Assembly (NCBI GenBank): GCA_022705325.1
Contig: JAKJER010000029.1
Span: 1 to 64,000 of the forward strand
DNA length: 64,000 nt
Reading direction: 5' to 3'
From: Planctomycetota bacterium
GTDB taxonomy: Bacteria; Planctomycetota; Phycisphaerae; SM23-33
Positions within the stretch are counted from its first letter, which is position 1. Each line of letters opens with the position of its first letter. The notes beneath the pieces were generated by a model that saw only the letters and a program-made list of their open reading frames with translations, was not told the origin of the DNA and searched no databases. Below, in pieces: positions 1-8,065 of the stretch. The translations under genes and the position numbers were made by a program.

Positions 1-120
1 ATCAGTGCCGGGGTCCGTGCCAGGGTCGGTGCCCGGATCAGTGCCGGGGTCAGTGCCAGGATCGGTGCCAGGGTCGGTGCCCGGATCAGTGCCGGGGTCA
101 GTGCCAGGATCGGTGCCGGG
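1..120. repeat. 12-bp tandem repeat coding GTDP
   Basis: Ten near-identical 12-bp units encode Gly-Thr-Asp-Pro on the minus strand, with synonymous variation that creates a 24/36-bp higher order. The array is inside the lipoprotein linker and may extend beyond the left edge. Confidence 0.9.
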
Positions 121-288
121 ATCGACCGGGTCGTTATTCCCGCCGGCACCTCCGCCGCCCGCGCCCCCGCCGCCCGCGTTCGCTCCCTGCGCAGGGACTA
201 GGTCATTGCCATCGTCATCGCACCCGACGAGAAAGACAAGGGCCTGCAGGCAGAACAAAAGCACGATTGCCTTCATGGCCAGCCTCAT
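1..288 (-). CDS. Lipoprotein with GTDP tandem repeats (C-terminus cut by window edge)
   Basis: Reading leftwards from ATG at 288, the frame is open to the window edge (96 codons). The N-terminus is a basic start and hydrophobic stretch ending in the lipobox LVGC (Cys at about residue 23), so the product should be a secreted, lipid-anchored protein. A Gly/Ala-rich stretch follows, then NNDPVDP and about ten GTDP repeats that run off the window. Such Pro/Thr/Asp linkers usually tether an exported domain, which is not visible here. An AGGAGG at 293-298 lies 4 nt upstream of the ATG and supports this start; a second ATG at 276 is less well placed. The opposite strand also stays open, but its GSVP repeat is just the mirror of the same DNA. 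Confidence 0.7.
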   Translation of the reverse strand, partial: MRLAMKAIVLLFCLQALVFLVGCDDDGNDLVPAQGANAGGGGAGGGGAGGNNDPVDPGTDPGTDPGTDPGTDPGTDPGTDPGTDPGTDPGTDPGTD

Positions 289-476
289 AAAGCCTCCTGA
301 GCCTCAGTTAAACGGACGGCTGCTCACGTCCTCCAACAGTGAGAAGCTTCATTAAGGATACCTCGGACCCTGAAATCTGTCAATTGTCACATTACGCGGT
401 TTCCGGCGTCCGAACAGACAATGAGCCCTTGCAAGCTACGATGCTTTCAGGCACACTGCGCTGCGCGGAGAGCGAC

Positions 477-1253
477 ATGTGGAGAAGAATCTTGCGGATC
501 TTGCTGCTGGTTGTGTTGCTGGTGGCGCTGGCGGTCGTCGTGGTCTATTTCCAGGCCAGCCGAATCCCCAGCGATTACCGCCCCGCCCAGCTCAGCGGGC
601 GCGAGCGGGAGCAGGCCGCCCGCCAGTTCGTCAGCCAGATCAGCGACTTCAACAACAAGGCGCAACTCCCCCAGCCGTTCGAGTGGCAGATCACGCAGGA
701 GCAGGCGAACCGCTACCTGGCGGCGGCTGACGAGATCGCCGCCAATCGCCTGGGCGGCCGGCCCGGTGAAGTGCGCGAGGCCCTGGAATCGGTGGGGCTG
801 AGCGACCCAGCCGTCTCGCTGAACGACAGCATTCTGACACTGCTGGTGCGATCGAGCCATTACGACAAGGTCGTCTCCGCCGACATTCGTTTCACCTTCC
901 TCGACGACGGGCGGCTTCAGATTCGCCTGGCCCAGACGTGGGTGGGCCAGTTGCCCGTGCCGGACGCGCTGTTGCGGAGCCAGCTCGAGCGGCTGAAGCA
1001 GAAGCTCGCCCGCGAGCAGGCGCAGACGCGTGGGCAGCCCCGCGCGTCCTCCGGCGAGGAACCCTCGAGCGACGAGGTGGGCCGGCTGATCGCCTCCGTC
1101 ATCTCCGCCATCGACGAGGCGCCGATCGACCCGGTGCTGGTGGGCGGGCTGAACAACAAGAAGGTGCGGATCGAGAGCATCGGCATCCATGACGGCAAGC
1201 TGACGCTGCGGGCCGTGCCCGTCGAGCGGGCGCCAGCCAGGCGAACCAGGTAG
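477..1253 (+). CDS. Membrane-anchored protein of unknown function
   Basis: The product is 258 aa. I place the start at the ATG at 477 because the protein then begins MWRRILRI followed by one strongly hydrophobic segment (about residues 5-25), a typical signal anchor, and GGAG lies just upstream. The in-frame upstream extension from 339 has no such logic. The rest is predicted to be extracytoplasmic, with Gln/Arg/Glu-rich helices and a low-complexity acidic stretch around residues 190-205. No catalytic motif or known family is recognised. It stands alone between a divergent lipoprotein gene and a convergent small gene. Confidence 0.75.
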   Translation: MWRRILRILLLVVLLVALAVVVVYFQASRIPSDYRPAQLSGREREQAARQFVSQISDFNNKAQLPQPFEWQITQEQANRYLAAADEIAANRLGGRPGEVREALESVGLSDPAVSLNDSILTLLVRSSHYDKVVSADIRFTFLDDGRLQIRLAQTWVGQLPVPDALLRSQLERLKQKLAREQAQTRGQPRASSGEEPSSDEVGRLIASVISAIDEAPIDPVLVGGLNNKKVRIESIGIHDGKLTLRAVPVERAPARRTR

Positions 1254-1265
1254 CGCCCGCCCCGC

Positions 1266-1631
1266 TCACTCCAGTCGGGTCAAGGCCCAGTGGCCGCCGG
1301 GCAAGGCGGACGGCTCCAACTGGAAGAGGCCGCGGACAACGGGCCCTTCCAACTGAACGCGCCATGCGGTAGGATGACAATCCAGCAGGCGACATGGGCC
1401 GCGGTCCAGGCGGCGGACTTCGCCTCGCTGGCGGCTGACGGGCCCTTCGTAATCGAGATACTCCAGGCGATGGTCCTGGAGGCGTCGGGCGGTCAGGGCC
1501 TGCCCCGGCAGAAGATCGGCCGGCGACAGGTCCAGTTGCCAGGTCGCCAGGGCCTGATCCTGGCGGATCATCAGATCATAGTGGGTCGGGCCGTTTCCGC
1601 TGTGGATGAGGATGACAAAGGCGCTGGACAT
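1266..1631 (-). CDS. Stand-alone LigD N-terminal (3'-phosphoesterase-like) domain protein
   Basis: The product is 121 aa. It resembles the N-terminal 3'-phosphoesterase domain of bacterial DNA ligase D: FVILIHSG, then HYDLMI (His and Asp of the active-site region), LATWQL, and the strongly conserved block DHRLEYLDYEGPVS followed by GEVRRLDRG. In LigD the domain trims 3' ends during non-homologous end joining; here it is a free-standing gene, and no ligase, polymerase or Ku gene lies in the window. The ATG at 1631 starts exactly where homology should begin, although I see no Shine-Dalgarno sequence. The reading frame continues upstream, but that part has no family features. Confidence 0.7.
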   Translation of the reverse strand: MSSAFVILIHSGNGPTHYDLMIRQDQALATWQLDLSPADLLPGQALTARRLQDHRLEYLDYEGPVSRQRGEVRRLDRGPCRLLDCHPTAWRVQLEGPVVRGLFQLEPSALPGGHWALTRLE

Positions 1632-1706
1632 CGTTAAGATGGTAGCAGAGGACCGGGTGCGGAATCCAGCAGTCGGCCCGTGAAAGGGATCTCGGGAGCC
1701 TGAAAC

Positions 1707-2087
1707 ATGAAGACTTGGACCATGGCTGGACTGGGTGCGGTGCTGGTGCTGGCGTCGTCGGGCTGTGCGCCGTCGGCGGGCGAACTGCGGGAACGGGCGG
1801 TGGCGGAGTTTCAGCTTGGCCACACCGACCAGGCGCAGCAGTTGCTGGAGCGGGCCCTGGACAAGAAGCCGTTCGACGGCGTTTCGCTGTTCTACATGGG
1901 ACGGATCAAGCACGCAGATGGCTTCTTTGAGCAGGCGATGCACTACTATCAGATGGCCCTGAAGATGGACCCCTCGCTGACGGAGGCCCGCAAGTGGCTG
2001 GCCCGTGCCGAGGAACAACTCGGCACGACGGGCAAGACGCTGCGGTACGTGCCCGATCTGTCTCCGGCGCCGACGGTGGACAAGTAG
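1707..2087 (+). CDS. Small TPR lipoprotein
   Basis: The product is 126 aa. Its signal sequence ends in a lipobox ASSGC (Cys about residue 20), followed by two to three tetratricopeptide helical pairs (A..EFQLGHTDQAQQLLERAL, then FYMGRIKHADGFFEQAMHYY). TPR proteins of this type are scaffolds at the cell envelope; the partner is unknown. A perfect hairpin follows the stop codon at 2132-2158, so this looks like a single-gene transcript. Confidence 0.85.
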   Translation: MKTWTMAGLGAVLVLASSGCAPSAGELRERAVAEFQLGHTDQAQQLLERALDKKPFDGVSLFYMGRIKHADGFFEQAMHYYQMALKMDPSLTEARKWLARAEEQLGTTGKTLRYVPDLSPAPTVDK

Positions 2088-2131
2088 CTGCCAGCACGGC
2101 TCGCCGCTTGACGCGTTGCGCGCGTCGATAC

Positions 2132-2158
2132 AAAGCCCACCCCCAAGGGGTGGGCTTT
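2132..2158. terminator. Bidirectional intrinsic terminator
   Basis: A perfect 12-bp stem (AAAGCCCACCCC paired with GGGGTGGGCTTT) closes a 3-nt loop, with T-rich DNA on both sides. It sits between the convergent TPR lipoprotein and cation-efflux genes and can end both. Confidence 0.85.
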
Positions 2159-2166
2159 CTGTATTT

Positions 2167-3120
2167 CTACTCTTCCTTGCGGGCGGGAGTCCCCGCGTCG
2201 GCGCCGTCCGGCAGGTAAGGTTCGAGGTGGACGATCACGTCGGTGACGTCGGGTCCCTGATCGGTCAGGCGGCGGCGGACCTGTCTGGCCACTTCATGCC
2301 CGTCCAGGACGGACATCTGCGGGTCGACCTGGATGTGCAGATCCACCTGCAAGCCCGAGCCCACGTACCGCGCGCGGATGGCGTGTGTGGAGCGGACGGC
2401 GGGCGTGTCCAGCACGATCCGCTCGATCTGGTCCCGCACGTCGCCGGAGGCGGAGCGTTCAGCCAACTCTCCCAGCGCCGGGGCGGTGATGGTCCAGGCA
2501 GCGCGGAGGATGAAGAGGCTGACGACGATGGCGCCGACGTGGTCGATGAAGCCCCAGGTGGGCACGAAGATGGCCACCGCGACCGCGGCGGCGGCGGGCA
2601 CCGAACTGAGGGCGTCGCTGCGGTGATGCCAGGCGTTGGCCACCACCGCCGGCGACTTCGCCCGCCGCCCCACCACCACCGTCCAGCGATACAGGAGCTC
2701 CTTCAGCAGGATCGAGGCGACGGCTGCCAGAAACGCCACGCCTTTGGGGCGGGCTGCATCCTGGTCGTGCAGGGTGGCCAGGGCGTTATAGCCGATGCCG
2801 ACCGCCACGATCGCCAGCGCCAGGCCGATGCTCGCGGTCACGATCGTCTCGATCTTGCCGTGCCCGTACGGATGCGTCTTGTCGGCCGGGGCCGTCCAGT
2901 ATCGCACGCCCACCAGCACGGCCACGTCGGTGGACAGGTCGGAGAAGCTGTGGAACGCGTCGGCCACCACAGCCTGGCTGGCGCCGGCCCACCCAGCCAG
3001 CAGCTTGCCTGCGCTCAGCAGCACGTTGACCACCAGCCCCACCCAGGTCACACGGCGAATGCCGTGGTCGTCCTGACCGGCGGGGTCGCTTGGAGGCAAA
3101 GATGTCCCAGGGTCGCTCAT
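2167..3120 (-). CDS. Cation diffusion facilitator (Zn/Co/Fe/Mn efflux)
   Basis: The product is 317 aa, the usual CDF length. Six membrane segments are visible. The metal-binding signatures are DAFHSFSD in TM2, HPYGHGKIE after TM3, and HHRSD in TM5 (HHxxD type). The C-terminal cytoplasmic ferredoxin-like domain contains DLHIQVDP and DVIVHLEPY. Proteins of this family exchange a divalent metal for protons across the inner membrane. The metal cannot be assigned from sequence. It lies next to an alpha/beta hydrolase gene on the same strand and ends at a shared terminator. Confidence 0.92.
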   Translation of the reverse strand: MSDPGTSLPPSDPAGQDDHGIRRVTWVGLVVNVLLSAGKLLAGWAGASQAVVADAFHSFSDLSTDVAVLVGVRYWTAPADKTHPYGHGKIETIVTASIGLALAIVAVGIGYNALATLHDQDAARPKGVAFLAAVASILLKELLYRWTVVVGRRAKSPAVVANAWHHRSDALSSVPAAAAVAVAIFVPTWGFIDHVGAIVVSLFILRAAWTITAPALGELAERSASGDVRDQIERIVLDTPAVRSTHAIRARYVGSGLQVDLHIQVDPQMSVLDGHEVARQVRRRLTDQGPDVTDVIVHLEPYLPDGADAGTPARKEE

Positions 3121-3151
3121 GGACCTGCGGTGTCTCTTTCGGGTCGGCGTT

Positions 3152-4078
3152 TCACTCTTTCCGGCACTGGGCGCCGCGATGCTCAGCCATCGCGACCAGC
3201 CTTCGGGCGATCCACTCCTCGCGGCCCATCAGAACCGTGCCGTGCGGGGCCCAGGGGCGGACCAGTTCCTTGGGCCCGCCCAGCGCGTCGAACACGGCCC
3301 GCCCGTGCGACGGCGGGACCGTCAGGTCCAGCCTACCGTGGATGACCACGGCCGGAAAGCGGATTCCCGCGGCCGCCCGGATCGCCGACACGGTCGCCGG
3401 GTCGAAACCCGCCATCTGCCCGGCCCGCGCCACGGCTGCACGAAGGACCGGCTCGCTCAGCAGCGGACACATGATCCGCAACATGCGGCGCATAATCAAG
3501 TCGGCTGCCGCCACCGGGGCCAGGGCGACCAGCCCGCGGCAGGCGGGGTCGGCGGCGGCATATTGTACCGCAATCCCGCCGCCCATGGAGAAGCCGACGA
3601 CCAGCCGGGGCCCGGCGATCAGGCCCTCGCGCTCCAGGCAGTCCATCACCCGCAGCAGGTCCGGCGTCTCGCAGGCCCCGAAGGTGACGTACCGCCCGGT
3701 GGACAGCCCGTGGGCCCGCAGGTCCACCAGGACCGCGTCGAATCCCCTGGCAGCCGCCCTCTGCGCACAGCCGAACATGTAGGCCTTGGAATCCCACAGC
3801 CCGTGAATGAACAGGACGGCCCCGCGCGCGGGCCCCCGCGCCCGGCTTCGCAACACCCACGCGTCCAGGACCGCCCCGCCCGGACAGGCGATCCGCCGAT
3901 CCGCGTCGATCCGCCCGCGGGCCAGCAACTCCTCGCGGGTCTCCATCAGGGACAGCCTCAGCCGCCCCAACAGCGGACTGTGCCGCACCAGCCGCACGGC
4001 CAGGGCGTCCAGCCACCAGGGAGCCTGTCCGTCGGACGGTTTGTCGATGGTCACCGATTCTCTCCGCATCGGCGGCAT
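3152..4078 (-). CDS. Alpha/beta hydrolase
   Basis: The product is 308 aa from the ATG at 4078 (a second ATG at 4069 is possible). Alpha/beta hydrolase landmarks appear in order: the oxyanion loop FIHGLWDSK, the nucleophile elbow GFSMGGG, an Asp in HGRLDLTVP, and a C-terminal His in WAPHGTVL. The substrate is unknown; close families include acyl-acyltransferase-like and lipase-like serine hydrolases. The open frame continues upstream to 4258, but that stretch is made of a repeated Gly/Arg-rich sequence (a genomic repeat), so I exclude it. Confidence 0.82.
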   Translation of the reverse strand: MPPMRRESVTIDKPSDGQAPWWLDALAVRLVRHSPLLGRLRLSLMETREELLARGRIDADRRIACPGGAVLDAWVLRSRARGPARGAVLFIHGLWDSKAYMFGCAQRAAARGFDAVLVDLRAHGLSTGRYVTFGACETPDLLRVMDCLEREGLIAGPRLVVGFSMGGGIAVQYAAADPACRGLVALAPVAAADLIMRRMLRIMCPLLSEPVLRAAVARAGQMAGFDPATVSAIRAAAGIRFPAVVIHGRLDLTVPPSHGRAVFDALGGPKELVRPWAPHGTVLMGREEWIARRLVAMAEHRGAQCRKE

Positions 4079-4184
4079 TGTAGCCGCTGGCCGGGAACAA
4101 TGGGAGCAACGCCCGCCAGGAGACTCGCCGCCCTCTTTCCCCGGTTCCGGTCCCAGGGTCCCGCGGCCCTGTCTCCTGATCGCC

Positions 4185-4228
4185 CAATCCCTCGTCCCTG
4201 TTCCATGGTCCCTATTCCCTCGTCCCTG
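4185..4228. repeat. Intergenic CCCT-rich degenerate repeat, copy 1
   Basis: Alternating units of the type TCCCTCGTCCCTGTTCC and TCCCTATTCCCTCG form a short tandem array between the hydrolase and purB. The inverse complement of the same units forms a longer array at 34591-34686. Confidence 0.8.
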
Positions 4229-4250
4229 TTTTTTTGGTATCTTTCGCGCT

Positions 4251-5687
4251 ATGGACACCGAACGCCATCGAACCTACGTCAGCCCCCTGGAGGGGCGCTA
4301 CGCCAGTCGGGAGATGCGTGAGTTGTTCAGCGCCCAGCGAAAGCACTCCACCTGGCGGCGCCTGTGGCTGGCCCTGGCCCAATGCCAGAAGGAACTGGGC
4401 CTGGGCATCACCGACGAGCAGCTCCGCCAGATGGCCCAGCACCTGGACGACGTCGACTTCGCCCGGGCCGACCAGTACGAGCGCAAGCTCCGCCACGACG
4501 TGATGGCCCACATTCACGCCTTCGGCGACGTCGCCCCGGCCGCACGGGCCATCATCCATCTCGGCGCCACCAGCCAGTACGTCAACGACAACGCCGACCT
4601 GATCATCATGCGCGAGGCGATGGGCCTGCTGGCGGGCTACCTGGCCAACATCATCGACGCCCTGGCAGGCTTCGCCCAGCGCCACCGCGAACTGCCCTGC
4701 CTGGCCTTCACCCACTTCCAGGCCGCCCAGCTCACCACCGTGGGCAAGCGCGCCGCCCTGTGGGCAGCCGACTTCATCCGCGACCTGGACGACATCGAGT
4801 ACCGCCTCGAGCGCCTGGAGTTCCGCGGGGTCAAGGGCACCACCGGAACGCAGGCCAGCTTCCTGGCCCTGTTCGGCGGCGACCACGAGAAGTGCCGCCG
4901 CCTCGACCGCATGGTCGCCCATCAGATGGGCTTCGAACGCGTCTGCTGCGTCACCGGGCAGACCTACAGCCGCAAGGTCGACGCCGAGATCGCGCAGGCG
5001 CTGGCCGGCATCGGCGCGTCCGTGCACAAGTTCGCCAACGACATCCGCCTGCTGGCCCACCGCAAGGAGATCGAGGAACCCTTCGAGAAGGAACAGGTGG
5101 GCTCCTCCGCCATGGCCTACAAGCGCAACCCCATGCGGTGCGAGCGGGCGACCGCCCTGGCGCGATTCCTGATGGACCTCTCGGCCAGCCCGCTGCACAC
5201 CGCCGCCGAACAGTGGCTCGAGCGCACCCTGGACGACTCGGCCAACAAGCGACTGGCCATGAGCGAGGCGTTCCTGACCGCCGACGCGGTCCTGCGGATC
5301 GTGCTGAACGTGGCCCAGGGGCTGGTGGTGTACCCGGCCACCATCCAGGCGGGCGTGATGGCCGAGCTGCCCTTCATGGCCACCGAGAACGTCCTGATGG
5401 CGGCGGTGCAGGCCGGCGGCGACCGCCAGGACCTCCATGAGCGCATCCGCGTCCACAGCCAGGCGGCGGCCGAGCAGGTCAAGGCCTTCGGGCGTCCCAA
5501 CGACCTGCTGGACCGCCTCAAGAACGACGCCGCCTTCGACGTGGTGGACATCGACGCCCTGCTGGACCCGCGGGCGTTCGTCGGGCGGGCGCCCGAGCAG
5601 GTGGACGAGTTCATCGCCGAAGAGGTCGCCCCCGTCCGCAAGCGCTACGCCCACCTGCTGGGACAGACGGGCGAAGTGAACGTGTAG
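4251..5687 (+). CDS. purB: Adenylosuccinate lyase
   Basis: The product is 478 aa. It belongs to the fumarase/aspartase superfamily: the signature SSAMAYKRNPMRCE (about residues 285-298) carries the catalytic serine loop, and HLGATSQYVNDN and TGTQASF supply the other two conserved blocks. The enzyme acts twice in purine synthesis, cleaving SAICAR to AICAR and adenylosuccinate to AMP. The length and the signature resemble the larger, eukaryote-like ADSL type. I chose the ATG at 4251 because MDTERHRTYVSPLEGRY matches the normal N-terminus; the longer frame upstream is repeat DNA. A hairpin follows the gene. Confidence 0.95.
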   Translation: MDTERHRTYVSPLEGRYASREMRELFSAQRKHSTWRRLWLALAQCQKELGLGITDEQLRQMAQHLDDVDFARADQYERKLRHDVMAHIHAFGDVAPAARAIIHLGATSQYVNDNADLIIMREAMGLLAGYLANIIDALAGFAQRHRELPCLAFTHFQAAQLTTVGKRAALWAADFIRDLDDIEYRLERLEFRGVKGTTGTQASFLALFGGDHEKCRRLDRMVAHQMGFERVCCVTGQTYSRKVDAEIAQALAGIGASVHKFANDIRLLAHRKEIEEPFEKEQVGSSAMAYKRNPMRCERATALARFLMDLSASPLHTAAEQWLERTLDDSANKRLAMSEAFLTADAVLRIVLNVAQGLVVYPATIQAGVMAELPFMATENVLMAAVQAGGDRQDLHERIRVHSQAAAEQVKAFGRPNDLLDRLKNDAAFDVVDIDALLDPRAFVGRAPEQVDEFIAEEVAPVRKRYAHLLGQTGEVNV

Positions 5688-5698
5688 CGCGTCCCGTG

Positions 5699-5721
5699 GG
5701 TCTCATATGTCCCATGAGACC
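5699..5721. terminator. Hairpin between convergent purB and cdaR
   Basis: GGTCTCAT pairs with ATGAGACC around a 7-nt loop. It has no clear T run, but its position between two convergent genes suits a bidirectional terminator. It may also be one of the dispersed palindromic repeats. Confidence 0.45.
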
Positions 5722-5746
5722 TGCAAGATCTGCACGTCCCCATAAA

Positions 5747-7123
5747 CTACGTTCTGGGCCTGGGCTCCAGGCGGAAGCTGACCGAGGGCTTCTCCCCGAC
5801 GACCTTGAGCTGGAGTTCCGGCGGGAAGCGGATTTCGACCTGCCGGGTGAGCCAGCTCACGGGCTTCTTGTCGTCCTCGCGAATGACGATGTATGCGTCC
5901 ACGTCTTTCTCGTCGAGTTGGTCGAGGTCCTTTCGCGATCCGGTCACCTGGACCTGCGTGCGCCACTCCAGCGGATCCTTGCGCTTGAGGTCGAAGTCCT
6001 TCCAGCTCTCGTCGCCGGGCCAGAGCACCCGCACCACGACGGTGATCGTCCGCGTGGCGATCCGCTGGGTAACGCGGAAAGTGACCGAGACGGACGACTG
6101 CTCGGGCTCGACGCCGATGCCCGCGATGGCGGGGACGATCCCGGCCTCGACGGTGTTGGGCCCGTCGGGCACGTAGGTCTTGAGGTCCATGCGGTGGGTC
6201 CGCAGGACGGGCCTGGTGCCGGCGGGCAACTGCTTCTGGATCTCCGGCCAGAGGCTCTCGGCCACCCGGATGGCCATCCGGGCGGGCTTGATCTCGGCCT
6301 CCTTGGCCAGGGTGGCGCCCTCGTAGTCGAACTTGACCTCCACGTCGTTGACGGTCAGGCGGCGGTCGAGGGGGACGGCCAGCACGGGCGGGCTGGCGGA
6401 GGCCACGTCCAGGCCCAGGCGTTCGACGTCGGCGGCCTTGGCGATCAGGTCCGCGGTGCGGTAGTCTCGCGTGCCGGGCGTTGCGTCGGGGGAGATGTCG
6501 TAGGTGAGCTTGGCCTCGCCCTGTCGGAGGCGGTCGGCGAAGGCTTGGAGGGTGTTGCTGTTGCCCTCGACGACGAAGCTGACGTCGACGGCGGGCTTGA
6601 AGCTGGGCAGGAACATCAGGTCGGTGGCCGTGCCGGTGGTGAGGGTGAGCGTGGTCCGCAGTTCCATGCGAGGGCGGACCACGTCGTACTTGATGACGGA
6701 GGGGGAGGCCGAGACGACGGTGAGCCCGCTCTTGGCTCGCCCGGCGATCTGTTCGAGGAGGGGGCGGACCTCGATGTAGTTCTCCTCGCCCAGCTTGGCC
6801 CGCCCGGAGACGTCGAAGGTGACCACCGAGCCCATCTCGCGGACGAGGCGGTTCTCCAGGCGGTCGATGGCCGTGCGATCGCCTCGGACGGTGAAGCTGA
6901 CGCGGCGCTCGACCTTGGATTGGAGGGTCATGACGGGGCTCTTGCCGGTGGTGAGCACGAGGGTGGCGTCCAGTTCCTTGGTGGGGGTGGACTCCATTTC
7001 GGCGAAGGTCCAGATCAGCAGCGTGGCCAGAACGACCCAGAGGCCGTTCTTGCCGGAGTTGACCCACCACTGGCGGCTGAAGCGTGGGGGCTCCTCGAGT
7101 GTGTAGGTGCGAGGGGCCTTCAT
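5747..7123 (-). CDS. cdaR: YbbR-domain protein, CdaA regulator
   Basis: The product is 458 aa with one N-terminal membrane segment (WVVLATLLIWTFAEME) followed by a long extracytoplasmic region of repeated YbbR-like beta modules (blocks such as VSFTVRGDRTAIDRLENR and VEVKFDYEG). YbbR proteins (CdaR) bind and modulate the diadenylate cyclase CdaA. The start codon overlaps the cdaA stop by 4 nt (ATGA), so the two are translationally coupled. It is the last gene of a minus-strand run. Confidence 0.85.
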   Translation of the reverse strand: MKAPRTYTLEEPPRFSRQWWVNSGKNGLWVVLATLLIWTFAEMESTPTKELDATLVLTTGKSPVMTLQSKVERRVSFTVRGDRTAIDRLENRLVREMGSVVTFDVSGRAKLGEENYIEVRPLLEQIAGRAKSGLTVVSASPSVIKYDVVRPRMELRTTLTLTTGTATDLMFLPSFKPAVDVSFVVEGNSNTLQAFADRLRQGEAKLTYDISPDATPGTRDYRTADLIAKAADVERLGLDVASASPPVLAVPLDRRLTVNDVEVKFDYEGATLAKEAEIKPARMAIRVAESLWPEIQKQLPAGTRPVLRTHRMDLKTYVPDGPNTVEAGIVPAIAGIGVEPEQSSVSVTFRVTQRIATRTITVVVRVLWPGDESWKDFDLKRKDPLEWRTQVQVTGSRKDLDQLDEKDVDAYIVIREDDKKPVSWLTRQVEIRFPPELQLKVVGEKPSVSFRLEPRPRT

Positions 7124-7977
7124 TCGCCGCCCTCCCGCCTGACCTGGCGCAGGACGGCCCGGCGCCGGCGCAGCAGCCCGGGCGGGGCCAGCAGGACCAG
7201 CAGCATGTCGCGCAGGTTCTCCAACTCCAGGCCCACGTAAAGCTGCCCCTCGCAGGCCATGCTCACCCGCCCGGTCTCTTCGCTGATGACCAGGACCACC
7301 GCGTCGGACTCCTGGGCCAGCCCCAGCGCCGCCCGATGCCGCGTGCCCAGCGACGGGTCCACCTCTTCGCTCTCGGCCAGGGGGAACTGCACGCCGGCGG
7401 CGGCCACGCGACCGTTGCGAATGATCACGCCCATGTCGTGCAGGGCGCTGCCGGGGTAGAAGATCGTGTTGATCAGGCCGGAACTGACCACGGCGTCAAT
7501 GGGCGTGGCGCTATCGGTCAGCGAGGCCAGGCCCACCTGGCGTTCGATCCCGATGACGGCGCCGACCTTGTTTCGCCCGAGATAGATCGCCGACTCGACC
7601 AGTTCGTCGATCAGGGCCTCGACGTCGCCGCGGACGCCGCGAAAGAGCCTGGCCTGCCCGATCTGGATGAGGGCGCGGCGGATCTCCGGCTGAAAGGCGA
7701 CCACGGCGGCCACGAAGGCGAACAGGAGGAACTTGCCGTAGAGGTACTCGATTCGCTCCCAGCCCATGTGCTCGGGCAGGAGGCGGATGACGACGTAGAC
7801 CATGGCCAGCAGGAAGAGGGCGCCCTTGATGAGCCTGGCCCCGCGAGTGCCGCGGAGGAAGTGCATGACCCACCAGACGACGATGCCGATGAGCAGCAAC
7901 TCCACCGCCACCACCAGCGGGTTGTACGCGGCGATGCGGTTGAAGTACTCCTGGATGGCCCGGGTCAGGGTATCCAC
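7120..7977 (-). CDS. cdaA: Diadenylate cyclase (CdaA type)
   Basis: The product is 285 aa from a GTG start with GGAG 8 nt upstream. Three N-terminal membrane segments precede a DisA_N (DAC) domain. It makes the second messenger c-di-AMP from two ATP and usually governs potassium and wall homeostasis. The RHR motif is canonical (LGTRHRAALG), as are VISEETG and the C-terminal part. The usual DGA motif reads DMG (ALHDMGVIIR): the metal-binding Asp is kept, but the following Gly-Ala is Met-Gly. folP lies upstream and cdaR downstream. Confidence 0.9.
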   Translation of the reverse strand: MDTLTRAIQEYFNRIAAYNPLVVAVELLLIGIVVWWVMHFLRGTRGARLIKGALFLLAMVYVVIRLLPEHMGWERIEYLYGKFLLFAFVAAVVAFQPEIRRALIQIGQARLFRGVRGDVEALIDELVESAIYLGRNKVGAVIGIERQVGLASLTDSATPIDAVVSSGLINTIFYPGSALHDMGVIIRNGRVAAAGVQFPLAESEEVDPSLGTRHRAALGLAQESDAVVLVISEETGRVSMACEGQLYVGLELENLRDMLLVLLAPPGLLRRRRAVLRQVRREGGE

Positions 7978-8065
7978 GCGCGCAGCTCCATCGTGCCGAA
8001 TCGGCTCATTCTATCTACGTCATCGTCACGCGAAGTGTTTGGGCTGAAGAGAAAAAGCCCCGACC

